Part shown: one piece after another, positions 36,201-46,015 of the stretch
How the letters are laid out: every line of letters starts with the position of its first letter
Position numbering within the stretch: position 1 is the first letter of the stretch
Origin: Durusdinium trenchii
Taxonomy: Eukaryota; Sar; Dinophyceae; Suessiales; Symbiodiniaceae
Assembly: GCA_963970005.1 (NCBI GenBank)
Contig: CAXAMN010025661.1
Location: 433,954-497,953 of the forward strand
Length of the DNA: 64,000 bases
Direction of reading: 5' to 3'
Notes under the pieces: generated by a model
Seen by the model: the letters and a program-made list of their open reading frames with translations, nothing else
What the model was told of the DNA's origin: nothing
Database searches by the model: none
Position numbers and translations under genes: made by a program

Positions 36201-37934
36201 ATCATGTGCAATCCTCGGCAGTGTGTTTGAGCCATAGGGAGGCATCGGCCCTCGAATGGCGACTGACATCATGTTGTTTCTTTTATGATTCTTTTCATCC
36301 AGTTGTCATGGGCACGGCCATGTGGAAGTGGGCAATCTTTGCCTTGACATGCCTTGACCATTCATTTCGTTCTTTTCACACGTTTTGGCAGACGCTGGGA
36401 GGGAACCTGGAAGCGAGGGAACCTGGAGGGACTCGGGACCCCATTTCGACCCTGTGAGGCCAAGCTCTTCGACCTCCTCGAAGCCTTTTGTTCCCCCGAA
36501 GCCCTGGAGGCCGAGGGTTGCTGACGGAGCCGGAGACTCGAGCTGGGTGGTGATAGAACCAAGGTGTTCGGAGCGAACATGAGTCTCAGAAGGGGTTGGG
36601 AGGAGTGGAGTGGATTGCAAAGAGTCATTGATCTCATCTTAGTGTTTATATAGTGATTTTGGTGGAGTTGAAGTACAAATTACACTCCCCGCAACAAACA
36701 GGGAAGTGGAGCCCCCCTCTTTGGCAGAGGATTGCATGGTCTTTCCAGGGGTCATGCATGGCCATGCCATCCACTTCCAGGATTCTTTTCAGGGAGGGTA
36801 AGTGATTGGATTGGGGCGACCATCCAAAGACCTTGAGGGACAAGCGGTCCACCTTCGTGCGGCGAGTCCAGGCGGGCGAACGGACGACTCGCCTGCGGTT
36901 CAGTATCCCTGAGTCCTCGGAGGACTCGCCAACATGGTCTTATGAATGTGTTTCCGAGAATTCAGACCTTGAGTTCTGGGCATTTTCGTTCATGGTGTAT
37001 TATATATAAAATAGATAGCTGATAGCCTAACATTAACTATATAGATATATAACTCTATATGTGCATACATTATGCACATTGATTTACAATGGTGTATACT
37101 GTGGGTCATCAAGAAAAAATACATTCAGCAGGTGAGAATCTCCACACAGATCTCCAGTTGCTCCAGCGTTCAGGGCTGGAGCTGTTCCAAATGCCAAGAC
37201 GGCACTGGGACCACTCGACAATTGCGCTTGCAGCGCTTACCCCAGGCACGAGCTTGAGCCATTTTGAGAGAGACATCCAGAGTCTATAGATTCAGAGAAA
37301 CAGCTTCAGCTTGGATTCAATCAATGTTCCATAAATGTATGGGACCCCTTAGCCCACACAAATTTGTTCCAAAAAGAGTACAGTACCCTAAGTCAACGTG
37401 CTCATGCTTTGTGTCGTTGCTCTTTAACATGCACAAATGCTGCATCAAAACGAGGTTGACCAACGCGCAGGTACTCCAACTCCATTTGAAGCGCTTTGAA
37501 TGGAGAACACCTGAGAAGCTCCAGAAGCAGTCTCGAACCAAGGAGGGGCGCTAATCAATGATAACGATTGTCTTGCATATTGAACGACAATTTGTGCAAG
37601 CATGTCCCAACATGCAAACCCGCAATAACCATTGTCATGCTCAAAGAAGGTTGGCGCAAACGCGGGGCGCAGCTCAGCCCGGGGGGCGCCTTGTACAGAG
37701 CCCCCTTCGCGCAGTGTGCGCAAGCGCATGACGGATGGCCCAGCTATGTGTGATGCCGACAATGCTGTGGCCAAGGAGGCGGTAGAGAAAAAGGAGGAGA
37801 AGCTGGCATTGGCAGAAGCTTTCCCAGAAGATTCCAGCATGGGAGAGGCAAATGTTCAAGAAGCTCCAGATGAAGCCACAGATGAAGCTGCAGACGAAGT
37901 TGCAGTCCAGGCCGCAGATGAGAGCATGAAAGGG
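30257..37934 (+). CDS. Ubiquitin-specific protease (USP/UCH family C19), Cys-box half
   Basis: Cysteine protease that removes ubiquitin from proteins. Exons with matching phases: ~30257-30334, 30486-30672, 30860-30906, 31567-31682, 31917-31990, 32418-32492, 32642-32793, 33244-33302, 33478-33536, 34674-~34735, then 37174-37245, 37471-~37542 and 37647-37934. The 31990/32418 join gives LRNLGNTCYLNSALQCLSQT, the Cys box, with the catalytic Cys codon split by the intron. Next come PAHLK|ACVATHNKIFAGSGQQDAQE and FLQTLLEALHQEL. A zinc-ribbon first half, VTELFDGQLRSEVCCPC, is at 34.7 kb; the second half, WSCSKCQDGTGTTRQLRLQR, joins LPQ|VLQLHLKRFEW at 37.2-37.5 kb. The exon between the ribbon halves was not found (LEECLSQ near 35.68 kb is a candidate). 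The last exon is acidic and Ala-rich. GC donors occur at 32794 and 37246, and a GA donor is needed near 37543. The start codon was not found; the His box lies at 58.6 kb. Confidence 0.72.
31141..31200. repeat. Fragment of the MITE-like family
   Basis: TTTAGGGGTCAATGTAG at 31157-31173 matches the inner segment of the element at 57108-57287; the ends are not clear. Confidence 0.35.
35495..36079 (+). other. Long open region in the protease intron
   Basis: One frame is open for 194 codons and a second plus frame for 95 codons. The second contains RLKGKQLEECLSQ at 35659-35700, which resembles the segment before the second zinc-ribbon half in ubiquitin-specific proteases and could be a small exon with a GC donor. 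The long frame shows no known domain and ends in an Arg-rich run. I do not call it a gene. Confidence 0.3.
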
Positions 37935-38290
37935 GTGTTTCCTGGAATTATATAGCTCATCGATGTTTGTATGTTTGCCACCGGGAGAACCACCTGGTAA
38001 GGAATCTCATAATGTTGCTGGACAAACTCCTAGGCTTCCTCAAGATATCCCATGCACTGGAAACACATCGAAACACAAAAAACACATGCAATAGGGAATT
38101 CCTTTTATATAGATTCATGGCAGCGTTCTTTTGTCAATCAAGCAGAACTTCAGAAAGGTAGTCTTTGTGGTTTGAAGAAGTCCGGCTAGTAGGCAGCCTG
38201 TTTCTGTTGTAAGCATGAGTAAACATAATCTTCAGCTTCTTGCTATTTTGGCCTTGCTTGTTTGAAAGCAATTCAAGGTTCGTTGGCCAG

Positions 38291-39560
38291 GAGATTCCCC
38301 AATGCCTCGCCGAGTTACAGGAGGCTGAAGAGCAGTTTGGTCCAAATCACCTGCGCGTGGCTCGGAGCCTGCGGCGACTCGCTGCGTTGCTCGCTGCTGA
38401 AGGACGACCATCTCAAGCAATACCACTCTGGACCCCTGCGATTGCGACAACGTAGTTTTTGTTTGTTTCTTTGAGTCTCTTAAGTGAAGCCCCTTCCTCG
38501 GGTCTTTGGAGTCGAGAATGTCAGTCTACAGGGATTCAAGTGTCAGTCTAAATGTGGCCCAGACGCCCCATGGGACTGGCATATTTACGACCCCATTGGG
38601 GTGGTGGTTTGGAGTCAATGGGGCGGCTTCCTATTCCAGTCCCATGGAGTGGTCCTTCATGGTGCTTTCTCCTTCCCACTCGTTTCTTGAGGATCCGGGT
38701 CCTGGAGATCGAAAAGCCCTGGCTTGGACGTGAGCATGAAGATGTGCAGGTCCTTCAACGGGCGGTGCGGCAGCAGCTTTCAGAGAGTGGTTTGAGCGAA
38801 GATGCTGTAGCTGCCTTTGAGGCACGGCTATCCGACCCGGATCTTCCTCAAGATAGCCATGCTTTAGGTAGTACCTGCACAGGTGCCTCCCAAGTGCCCT
38901 CACTTGCAGTATCCTCTGCTGCAGCCTTGGGCAGTGCTGTGGTGGGGGGCACACTGACTGCAGGAGTTAGTGCCATGTCCTCCACCTGTTCAGTACTGGG
39001 TGGCGTTGGAACCTCACTGGTGTCTATGGCGGCCAGGCACAGCACCCGCGCCCTGCTGGGAGCCACGGCGGCTCCCGACTCCTTGGTGGCGGCCACCTCA
39101 ACGGCCGTGGGCTACGCCTCAGCCGGTGCTTTGAATTTGGTCCAGGGGGCAGCTGGGGTGGCGCTGAACGCCGCCTCATCTGCCAGTGTCTCCCTGGTCG
39201 CATCGGCCACCGGTGCGGCCATCTCCTTTACAGGGCACCGCGCTCTGGACTTTTTCGGCACACGCGAAGCGGCCTGTGCTGATGGGGAAGAAGAGCAAAA
39301 AGAGATATGTGATTCTGATAAGTGTTTTACTTTTCTATTGCACTCTTCCAGCACCTGAAAACCAACGAGGTTGTTGGATTACAATTGGCCTGCACAACCT
39401 CAGCCACCTAATTAGAAGCATTCAGCAGAGTGTTTTGTACCCCATTGCCGCAACCTCTCCACCCCATGGGCCAGGAGCCATCGCCTGCGGCAGCACCTGC
39501 GGCAGCGCCTGCGGCAACGCCAGCAGCGCCGGTGGCGCAAGCTGGAACGGTGCTGGTAGA
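38291..39560 (+). CDS. TPR segment and Ala/Gly/Ser-rich exons (same gene as the protease or a separate gene)
   Basis: Exon 38291-38430 reads EEQFGPNHLRVARSLRRLAA and GRPSQAIPLW; exon 38692-39257 starts IRVLEIEKPWLGREHEDVQV. Joined in phase 2 they give the kinesin-light-chain type of TPR (G..H..VA..L..LA......A..L......E..LG.EH.DV), a protein-binding helical repeat. The join needs a GA donor at 38431. The long exon goes on with about 150 residues of Ala, Gly, Ser, Thr and Val and few charges (AAALGSAVVGGTLTAGV). Exon 39475-~39550 continues this theme (ACGSTCGSACGNASSAGG), with a GC donor at 39258. The preceding protease exon (ends 37934, phase 0) is phase-compatible, so all may be one transcript. 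No start codon was found for a separate gene. Confidence 0.5.
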
Positions 39561-39690
39561 GGCAGTGGGGCATGGCTGGGCTATTTGGGATGAGGGAGGT
39601 GGACATGTGATTTCCTGTGATCATGCGATGTCTCTATGTTTATGTCGGGCACGCCAGCCATAGATACAAGGAGCCAAAATAGTTTTATAA

Positions 39691-39995
39691 AGCAAAAACA
39701 AAGCAAAAAAAAGCAAAAGGCAAAGCAAACAAAAAAGCAAAAAAATGTAGCTGTGCGTATTTGTCGCTTTTTTTTTCGCTTTTTTTTCGCTTTATTTTCG
39801 CATTTTTTTCGCTTTATTTTCGCTTTTTTTTTTCGCTTTTTTTCGCTTTTTTCCTAGGAGGGTACAGCAAAAACATATTTGTCGCTTTTTTTTCACTTTT
39901 TTCGCTTTATTTTCGCTTTTTGTTTTGCTTTGTTTTTGCTTTTTGCTTTGTTTTTGCTTTGTTTTTGCATTTTCATTTGCTTTTATTTTGCTTTT
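39691..39995. repeat. Foldback of AAGCAAAA / TTTTGCTT with a TTTTCGCTTT array in the loop
   Basis: The left arm 39691-39745 is (AGCAAAAACAA)-like and the right arm 39921-39995 is (TTTGTTTTTGC)-like, close to its reverse complement. Between them TTTTTTCGCTTT units repeat from 39767 to ~39920. Phe-rich open frames over this region are artefacts of the repeat. Confidence 0.75.
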
Positions 39996-40554
39996 TTTTC
40001 ACTTTTTTTTCACAAAAAAAATTATTTGATGGTTGGCCATGTATGGCTGCCATCGCCCAACATAACTCTATGTCCCTGAGTTGCTACATAAACTTGGTGA
40101 TCCGATCCTTCACGTGTCAATGGGATGTGTATCCTTTGGAGAAAATATAAAGATCATTCTTTTGCGGGATGGCCGCAAAAAAGGGCACATGTGGCATAAT
40201 CAGACATGTTGTCAAATATAAATTCATAGGTCAAAGACTCGGTGTGTACCTTTGGATCGCCTGGGACGCCAGGGCGATGGGAGATGGGAGGCGAACGTTA
40301 TCGCTTCAGAATGGCTCAAGTATACGGTGCTTGGTTCCCCGGACTGGCGAACCGGCGGCACCCATCGTCACAGCGAAAGGCGTGGGACGTAACTGGCCTC
40401 AGCTTGCTGTCCCGAGTTACCAAAGAGTGAAGACGACACCGCCCATACTATTGGAAAGTGTAGGACTAAGAAGGCCATGTCATAACCATGTTCCTATCTC
40501 TTTGGCGTGAAATCTGTCGTCCGCCCGCTGCGTGCCCTCCGCTGGCTGGAACAT

Positions 40555-40660
40555 GGCCCTCAGCCATGGCTTGGCTGGCATGGGAGGGGCGGCCGCCGGG
40601 GCGGCGGCTGTGGGCGGCTATGTCTACCTGAGGGGCGTGGCCGAGAGCTATAGCGGCCGG
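40555..40660 (+). CDS. Ala/Gly-rich exon-like block
   Basis: A plus frame with almost all G or C at third positions reads HGLAGMGGAAAGAAAVGGYV, then YLRGVAESYSG. It follows the style of the Ala/Gly-rich exons at 38.7-39.5 kb and probably belongs with them. The donor and acceptor are uncertain; the frame stops at 40710-40712. Confidence 0.4.
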
Positions 40661-41532
40661 GACAGATGGGGTTGGCGGGACGCAGTTGACGGTGGAGGCA
40701 TATATGACTAGTGTTATCATCCAATGCCTTTTGGATGGGCTGTTTGGAGCAGGAGTGATGAGTAGCGGCGCAGCATAGCCTGTGAAATTGCGGCTGCTGC
40801 GTTCGAATTCACGGCAGGAGTCTCCAGGACTTGCTTTTTAGGAGTTGCTTGGGCCAGTGCGTTCAAACATCCCATAAAGGTGAAGAGTTCTGCAGGCTAC
40901 ATGGAGGCGGCTTCCATGCGGCCAGATAGCAGCACCAAGCGCATCGTCTTGCTATGCCGCTATGCAAGTGGTACCCTTGACAGTCCTTCAATTCTGCTGA
41001 ACATGTTTAGCACCAGGTGGGTACCTGAGCATGAGAACAGGTTCTTGCATGTTGGGAAGGAGTTTCCTTGGGAAGGAGTTTCCTGGAAACCTCAGCTTTG
41101 CTCCAACACAGCGACTGAGGACGTCGATCGATACAGCCACCCATTGACCGTCAAATATCTATGTCATATAGATATTTGTTGCATTCAATAACAGTGACAC
41201 CCCCACCCAACCAATGAGCTTCGGTTAATATATGTTTGTCATTGTGTGTTTAGATGTGTGGCCGATGTTCGGCCTCACCCACCATTCTAATGCAATGCGA
41301 CTCTGATGCTTCTTGGATCACTGCACTTGCTTGTTCCCATTGCCATACCATATACCCTGACCTTTCACTATGACCTTTCATGCATGGTCACCATCCTGTC
41401 ACTGTCCATGCACTTTGCAGTGATGCTGCCCAAGTGCGTTGCACGTGTTAAAATATAGAACAACTTCCCTGGCCCAACCACCAACTGCTGTGTGCCCACA
41501 ATATTATGATCCCAGACGAGGCACCACACCTG

Positions 41533-41721
41533 CCAAACACGGCCTTTTGAGGTGACGAGAAGAGCCAAAGGCGCTGCCGCGCGGTGGAGCAAGCCTTGAA
41601 CCGCACGCTGGGGAGACGCAGCTTGCCACTGCCCAGCATCAGCTGCTCGCAGCCGTTTTCAGCGACACGACGGGTGGAGGGGTTCCAGAGAGAGGTGCTA
41701 GCCTTGCAGGAGAGCTTTTGA
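41533..41721 (+). CDS. Arg-rich exon-like block, possibly terminal
   Basis: The frame reads RCRAVEQALNRTLGRRSLPL, then CSQPFSATRRVEGFQREVLA, and ends LQESF and TGA at 41719-41721. A good AAG|GTAGGT donor lies just after the stop, so the exon may instead end earlier with a GA donor at ~41710 and stay in the long transcript. No known domain was recognised. Confidence 0.4.
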
Positions 41722-42168
41722 CAAGGTAGGTCAAGTGACCCGTATGTACTCAATTCCTATGTTGGTCTTCAGGCTCCGCTAGTGGTTTTGGTTCAGGGTG
41801 CTTGATGTTGGAGATTGTGGGAGTTTCTTTTAGGCCAGGACCGAGTACTCCTGACGTTCCTTTCTTTTCCTTTCTATGATTGCGAGTTGGACTAACTGGA
41901 CTAGTCAGTGTAGGAAACTGGTAGTGAAACTGGTGGCTCCTCCCAAAATGGATTAGCTATAGCCTAAAAAGATGTTGAAGGGTTCATCGTTGAAGATTGA
42001 GATATTTCCCACCAACCAAATCATTCAACCTACACCACCAGCACATACCAGCACCATCCAGACCCCCCTCCTGGCTAGCCACAGCAGTTCCGGCTGTGTG
42101 GCACCCGAGGCTCTGGCTGCGTGGCACCCAATCTGGAGCCCTTGCAGTGCCCCACACCTGTCTTACAG

Positions 42169-44830
42169 GTCCAAGCGGCGCACGAGGCCATCGTGGACTA
42201 CCAAACACGCCGACGCCCCTTTCCGTGAACTCACAGGATTCCGCGGGTAGTTCACTCGCGGGAGAATGGGAACCGTTTCAGGATGTGTTCAGTTTTTTAA
42301 TCATCATGATGCTCACCCAAAACATTAGGACAGCTGTGGCATGCTGCCTTGGTGCGGGTGAAGGAATGCATTGCTTTGAGGGGTTGAGGGCTGCACCTTT
42401 CTGGTCTAAACATTCGGGAGGCTAAATCAGTGAAAGATAGTGAGTGTGTTGCCAGACACCTGGCAATCAAATTGATCAACAAGCCAGTGAGTGTGGATGT
42501 TTTTGGGGTTCAATGTTGCACAACTTGGTGGTGAACCATGAACTCCTGCCTCAAACAATGGAACTTGAATACGATTTGCTTGCAGAAAGAGCGATTGAAA
42601 CATCCGTTTAAACTTTTGAGGTGATGGTAGAGGTTTTTTTCCGACTCAGAGTACTTGGTGCTTGGTGCTTCGGAGCCATGAGTATAGCCATGAGAAAGCA
42701 CAGCAGCCATGGCCAAAACCTATCAATGATGCCAGTGCGAGAACAGGTTGCTTGTCCGCTTTTCCACTTGTCCCACAGAGTTGGTCAATGTCTTAACTCC
42801 AACTCCAGGTCTCCCTAACTCCAGGTCTCTACGTACCATCATCCAGGTCTTCCTTCACAGGGAGCCCATTCCCTGCCCGGAGACCGAGGTAAAGATGCCA
42901 CCAACCCCAAAACCCTGGTCTGCGAGCTCCTGAAGACTTGGCTCCGGGAACACGCCATGGATCGCGAGATTGCCGCGAAGGAGGCCATCCAATACCTTGC
43001 GGCGCGGTACATGGTGGGCTACCCCACGTTTCTCCCATTTTACAATAAAACAACACCTCAAACTGACATCCACAGGCTTCACCCCTGTCCACACCAAAAA
43101 AAAAAGGCAACACATCGGATGACACGACATCGGCCACGCGGCCAGTATTTGATCAGTGTCTCAGGTTTCGACCATGTTCGGGTCTGTCGAGTGGGTGCTT
43201 GTTGACACGAGTGGCTTTGGACATCCCGCAAGGTCCAAGCATATCGCGACTTCTGCCGGGAGATGATCTATGATCTTTGGCACAGCCTAGGAACTCCAAG
43301 CGTGTGCAAAAGTGGAGCCTGCAGCCTTGTAAAACAGCATGGGATAACGACCTCACAACATGTTCTTGGTGGATTCGTTCTGTCTAAGGGTGATGCATTT
43401 CGACCCAAGTCTCGCATGTTTGTGATTAAGCAGGTTATGTACATTCCTTCATCCATGTGTTTCACATGCGCGCATTTGTGGAGTCATGTGGGAACGCTCG
43501 GATCACACAGCATCCCTATACCGGTCGCATGTTCTGACCGGTCGTGTGAGCGCGCACCCTTTTGGTCAGCCCCCCACTGGCCTCACGGGCTGAGCGGTTC
43601 CGGCGACGGAGCCGAGCCGCACAGACCCGCTGATCGGTCTTGGGTCGCCCAGGGGATCCTTTGAGTGGGTGGAGCAGACAGTATATTATATAAAGTGGTA
43701 CTGCTCCACCCACTATTATATAAGTGGTACTAGTACCTTATTGATTATATTTACTAGTACCTGAGGATGTTGGATCGGGTGACTTGGTGAAGTGGTCCAT
43801 TTTGCAAGGACAAAGACCCCTGGAGGGGCAGCTGGTTCGCGCGCTGCCAGTTTACCACCATGCTGGCCAATGTGCAGGCGGGACCCAAAATCAGCTCGGT
43901 GGGTCGCACTGGAATGACATGATGAGGTACGCAAAGGTGACCTAAGACCAAACATAGACCTCCCACTGGTGCAGATTGTAGAGATCCACATTTCTTAGGT
44001 TAACGTGTAGAAGCCAGTGATCCTGAGGGCACCAGGCAGACTGTCCATCAGAGTTTATTATAGACGCTTCGCGACACACGAGGCCGAACTGGACAGGCTT
44101 TTGGCGGTGCGGCTGCGCGACGCAGGGGATGTGAGGAAGCTGTTTGATGCTTTGAAGGTGGATGCCTATTACTACCTGCTGCTCGTGCTTGGATCTTTTT
44201 TAATGACTTGGGTGCTGTGACTCGTGACAAGGCAAGCGTCAAAGGAACCCGACCACTCGTCTCGTGGCCCCGCCGACTCGAGGCTTCGTGCAACACAAGT
44301 GCTGCTGCTCTCCGCGACCACTTTCACGGTGCCCACCGCAATGTATTCTACCAACTTGGGGAGCTTGAAGCATGCTCCCACTTGCTGTGGTAGTTTTGAT
44401 ATGTTTTTTCCTTGGGTTTGCTTTGACCTCTCTATTTGTTGTATGACAGGATTTGGAACCCTGTTCGCCCGAGCTAGCCCATGTGTACAAATTGTGTTCA
44501 TGCATTATGTTTTTTTAGTTATTGTTTTATTTTTATTTTTATGTGGACCGCGGTGAGCTCATACTGTTTCTTTTTCAGTGAGATAGTTAAGTGATATCAA
44601 TGGGTGTTCAATGGTGTTTTTGAATCATTACAGAAGGCATCAATTACCTCGTCTCTGAGGCACAGCACCATCACGCCTGCTTTGCTCAAGGACGCCTCTG
44701 AAAAGGACCTTGCGAAGGAAGTCATCAAAACCTGGCAGAGCGATGCGGGACGATTGATCCGAGCCTTCTTGGAACAAGCGCATGTCGTGGCCTTGGTCTT
44801 GGAACAGGACGGGGTGGCATCGGTTGCAGG
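42169..44830 (+). CDS. Run of helical, charge-rich exons of unknown function
   Basis: Exons: 42169-~42215 (QAAHEAIVDYQTR), ~42886-43013 (KTLVCELLKTWLREHAMDRE and AKEAIQYLAARYM), 43809-43873 (DPWRGSWFARCQFTTMLANV), 44064-44157 (THEAELDRLLAVRLRDAGDV and RKLFDALK) and 44634-44830 (TPALLKDASEKDLAKEVIKT and SDAGRLIRAFLEQ). Phases agree at 43013/43809, 43873/44064 (GC donor) and 44157/44634. Predicted structure is mostly helical. No family was recognised. These exons lie between the Ala/Gly-rich exons and the C2 exons on the same strand and are likely part of the same protein, which would end at 52528. The 42215/42886 join is the weakest. Confidence 0.5.
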
Positions 44831-44989
44831 GTGAAAGCCGTTGGGTTCAAACCGTTGGGTCCGATGTGGCCAGAGATGCTCACCCAATCTTCCTCGGGTG
44901 AGGAGAAGCGGAACAGCGGAATCACGGAGAATCTAGTGAGTGGAATCACAAACACAACTGGCCTCGACGTTTGTGTTGGTGTTGCGTGT

Positions 44990-45044
44990 TGTTGTTGTTG
45001 TTTGTTTGTTTGTTTGTTTGTTTGTTTGTTTGTTTGTTTGGTTG

Positions 45045-45075
<31 letters not shown>

Positions 45076-45077
45076 GG
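44990..45077. repeat. (GTTT)n and (GTT)n microsatellites
   Basis: About eight GTTT units follow GTTGTTGTTG, then (GTT)n of about ten units. Both strands show open frames here that are repeat artefacts. Confidence 0.9.
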
Positions 45078-46015
45078 TATTGTTTTCCCCTTTGACTTCA
45101 AGTGCAATGGAGAAGCTGCCGTCAGAAACCGAAATACGAAGACATAGCAGTTGGGTCTCGTGTCTGACAAGGAGGGGCACAAAGCAGCACAAAGCGTCTT
45201 GCCACACACCACGCGAGTCATTGAAGTGCTTCGGGCAGAAAATCTACCAAATCGTCCCGCCGGCATGGACAAAGTGGATCCATTTGCCACTCAGCATGCA
45301 AAATGCCTGACTATTCGGTTGAGCTGGTAGACGCACTTGTGAAAACTCCATGTGCCCCCCTATGCATTTGCTTGTTGCAGTCACGGGGAACTCAAATTGC
45401 ACACTGTCACAGCTCAATGATGCACGTGCCTTTATAACAATTGCAGACGGTCCAACACCATGAATGTATGCGCACAGGGTTGAACACTAGGCATCGAAGT
45501 CAAGGCAAATTTGGAATATCGTGGCGTGGGGGGCCGACAAAGGGGTCAAAGGTGCTGTAAGATGAATGCTATTAGTGATGTTAAGCCAAAGCCATAACAA
45601 TATAGAACAATCATGTCTTAGCAAGGTATCTTTGGCATTCAGTTGGTACCCCTGGAAGATTTGACTGTGGGATGAGGGCATCGGAAAATCATGGAACCTC
45701 ACTCTAGCTGGTGACGTGACCTGGTGGGGGTTGCTGGCCGTGTTTGGCGGTGTGCTTTTTCAATCGGGGTTTCTCATGTGTGTTCCGCTGTCATGCCCGT
45801 CATGTCCAGGCTAGTTTCCAGGCTATGGTGTTTCTCCATCAGTTGAAGAGATAGATGTGGGTGAAGAGAAGAGGGCTCAGATGTGGTTGCAAGAGATTGC
45901 AAGGGGTGGGTCCAATATCCTTGTGGCCAGGCCCGCCGTGCCAAAAAGCTCGATATCACGTATCCGTATTAGTATAGTGATGTTCACTATAAGATATGAC
46001 CACTGAAAGCCTGAG

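Noticed and set aside
39636-40150. Phe-rich 73-129 codon frames
   Set aside because: They translate a TTTTTCGC/TTTTGCTT simple repeat; no real coding signal.
41448-41753. 101-codon minus-strand frame
   Set aside because: It is antisense to a plus-strand frame with better third-position GC and a nearby AAG|GTAGGT site.
44831-45310. Open frames with Cys/Val/Leu or Asn/Thr/Gln runs
   Set aside because: They span (GTTT)n and (GTT)n microsatellites.
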